64,000 nt of DNA from positions 116,108-180,107 of the forward strand of contig QANU01004276.1 in NCBI GenBank assembly GCA_003254905.1, in the 5' to 3' direction. The DNA is from Nissolia schottii. Its lineage: Eukaryota; Streptophyta; Magnoliopsida; Fabales; Fabaceae. The notes below the pieces were generated by a model. That model saw only the letters and a program-made list of their open reading frames with translations. It did not search any database and had not been told where the DNA came from. The translations under genes and the position numbers were made by a program. Shown here piece after piece: positions 61,805 through 64,000 of this stretch; positions within the stretch are counted from its first letter, which is position 1, and each line of letters starts with the position of its first letter.

Positions 61805-63996
61805 TCAACATTCTTCCTTTAGCGTAATAGTTGGTGAAATGGTTGACCCCTCAACTCTGCTTTGAGCTTTCCTTGCCTCCATGCAAAAACAGTTATGTTA
61901 CATCAAAAGAAGAAAAATAGATCAGCATTAAACGCACGCTATGACGTTAAGAAATGCTTACTTCTTCCTCCCATTTAGTTCGAATAGTGATGATAATGTA
62001 AAATATCACTTGCACACAAAATGCTGCGATGATCCCCAACCACAGGCCCTGTTATTAGACAGAAAAGAAAAAGAACAAAGCTGGTAACTGCAAGCCAAAA
62101 AATAACAAGAAGAGAGTTATAATGGTTAGATGACATGTTTTACCTTGGCTTTCATGTTTACAACAAATGCTAATACAACAGAGCAAGGAACTCCTACAAG
62201 ATAAAATGAGCCTAGATTCACATAGGCACCAATCTTCTGCCACCCACATCCAGCAACAATGCCTTGTACATACATTGCAGACACATCAACTGAAAGGGTA
62301 AGTTGGTGAATGACACATGTAGAACTGGAGCTCGACTCATTGTGATTATACCCTATATATGTTCCACATGAATTGAAGAGTCTATTGTTAAGCAATGACT
62401 GCTCAGATAGTTTTAGCAGGGCTTCACATGTGCAAGGTTAGATCAAGTTTAAAGTGCAAAAAATACAGACCAATCATTTAAGATTGGATTGCGTTGTGTC
62501 AGATTTGTAAGAAAAAATTTAGATAATTGAGTTACCTCAACTTGATTTAGAATGAGATAAATTGGGAAAGATAGTAGGGTTACTTTGATTGCAGTTCTTC
62601 TGATCGTGTGGTCTTGATGAATATTTGTCTTGGAGTTGATACTTTTCAGAGTTAGAGGAAATAAGATATGCAGTTAGTGTAGCGAATACCTGAAAGTGCA
62701 CTTTGAATTCCGTCTAGGAAGCATGAAATGGCCAGAATGGGTGTCGTGGCTGACACTTGTCTGATTACTTGTTTATCATTGCTATAAACATGGCTCCAGA
62801 TATCCCGCAGTAGAATCATGGTTGAAACTAAGAAGATGCCCTCAATGAAGGCTATAGATAACACCACGCGAACTGCTAGACTTGCAGCTTCTGGATTTCC
62901 AGCTCCCCGTTCATTGGAGACCCGTGTGCTGTGAAGTTGAAGGGTCCCATTTCAGTTACACATACTAAGATTCAATTTGATGTTAAAAGTGCTTTGATTT
63001 CTGTAAGACTGTAACACAATAAGCTCCTCAAGTACATATGGAAGCGGAGAGTTATTTGAATTTGTGAGCACAAAATACCTTACAGCAGCACTGAATCCAA
63101 AAGGGATCATCCAAGCTAGATTAAATGTATTAAGGCTGGAAACAGAGATAATAAAATTACTATACAGTCTAAACTCAAAACAATCGAGTCCCTAATAGGA
63201 GATAGGGGATACAACACGCTTGAATAAAAACGCGTGCATAAAAACATGGAAGTCTATAGTTTGGATACTGACCATATTGAAAGAACTGAAGTTTCTAATG
63301 CTGGGTTAGGAAGGAGACCTGACAAGATAACTATGAGCTCAAATGTCCAGACTTTCAAGCTGTTCAAGCTCAATGGCAGAAGTTAGTTGCATCAGAATTA
63401 TGGGGAAACTAATTTGGAGCAAATCATTGCTTAATTAGGGGTTCAGAAAATTACCAGAGCATAATAGCTGAAGGAACAGCAAGTTTAAGGAAGGCAAGGA
63501 CATCTTGGAGGGACTTGTTTGAAAAGCCAGTCCATGATTGTTTGCAAGAAGAGAACTTCACATACAAAGAAATCAAGACAACATTTACCCAATAACATAT
63601 GGAAATGGATAAGGCAGCCCCTCGACTTCCCAGCCTAGTTTTGAAAACCAGAACCCAACACAGAAGGATGTGGAGCAAAGCTGCCACGCCGGAGGATAGC
63701 ACCATTGGAAACACAATGCTTTGGGTTTGCAAGAACTTGAGAATGCACTGAAGAAGGCCGTATGCAAACAGGCTTGGGATCATGAAACGGGCGTATGAGC
63801 CAGCTTCCTTAGATATGCCTTTGTCTTGGTGCATGGCAAGTAAAATAGGCTCTGTGTTAGCCCAAATGATGGCAACAAAAACACCCACAACTGAGACAAG
63901 AAGCATGGATCTCTGCATGTGTATGCCAAGCATATGGTACTGTCCTGCCCCATTTGATTGACCACAAAATGTGTCCAGTGCAGTAGCCAATCCCAG
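61805..63996 (-). CDS. MATE-family (DETOXIFICATION) transporter 2, 5' part outside the window
   Basis: This is a tandem paralogue of MATE 1, with the first exon beyond the window edge. Seven minus-strand exons are visible: 63455-63996, 63273-63359, 63079-63135, 62690-62928, 62144-62262, 61962-62048, 61805-61876. They encode 400 residues, from 'LGLATALDTFCGQSNGAGQY' through 'GRLRKL'-free loops to the tail 'ISPTITLKEEC'. Four internal exons (87, 57, 239, 119 bp) have exactly the sizes of MATE 1. There is one extra intron (61877-61961) within the last coding part that MATE 1 lacks. The conserved motif NELGAGN is NERGAGN here. No frameshift was seen. Substrate unknown. Confidence 0.93.
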
Positions 63997-64000
63997 CTAA

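Overview
The window is nuclear DNA of a flowering plant. It has spliced genes with GT-AG introns, AT-rich intergenic DNA, LTR and TIR transposons, and a MIR159 precursor. PMI1, PEX3 and eRF3 wording, plus the repeat types, suggest a legume, probably of the soybean/bean group. The species is an inference and cannot be fixed from sequence alone.

Layout. 0.2-8.7 kb: a decayed PIF/Harbinger element (Myb/SANT-like ORF1 and DDE transposase ORF2, minus strand). Its transposase intron holds a 2.0-kb Mutator-like element carrying a B3-domain gene piece, and that element holds a 395-bp TRIM retrotransposon: three nested insertions with readable target-site duplications (TSDs) for the inner two. 11.9-15.1 kb: PEX3 (+). 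16.5-19.0 kb: MOS4/SPF27 (+), with an exactly duplicated splice acceptor. 19-26.5 kb: AT-rich intergenic DNA with a long repeat inverted relative to one at 9.9 kb, and a Ty1/copia remnant between inverted arms. 26.6-27.3 kb: MIR159 with a TATA box. 30.0-38.5 kb: eRF3 (+), 17 visible exons, an assembly gap and an in-frame stop in a small 5' exon. 40.3-44.1 kb: a minisatellite-like repeat split by a 3.19-kb solo LTR, which itself holds a 22-bp-spaced palindrome array and a run of mini-hairpins. 44.4-46.6 kb: a plastid-targeted fibrillin-like protein (+). 48.5-51.1 kb: PMI1 (-). 52.8-57.0 kb: CDKD kinase (+), head to head with PMI1. 57.7-64.0 kb: two tandem MATE transporters (-), the second cut by the window edge.

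The genes are unrelated housekeeping and cell-biology functions: peroxisome biogenesis, the splicing NineTeen complex, translation termination, chloroplast movement, the CDK-activating/TFIIH kinase, and efflux transport. Only the MATE pair is a functional cluster, made by tandem duplication. There are two N gaps (15426-15597 and 30590-30968) and one lone N (24614). Nothing looks like a wholly new system. The most unusual sequence is the periodic palindrome array in the solo LTR, followed by the triple transposon nest, the duplicated MOS4 acceptor and the stop-bearing eRF3 exon.
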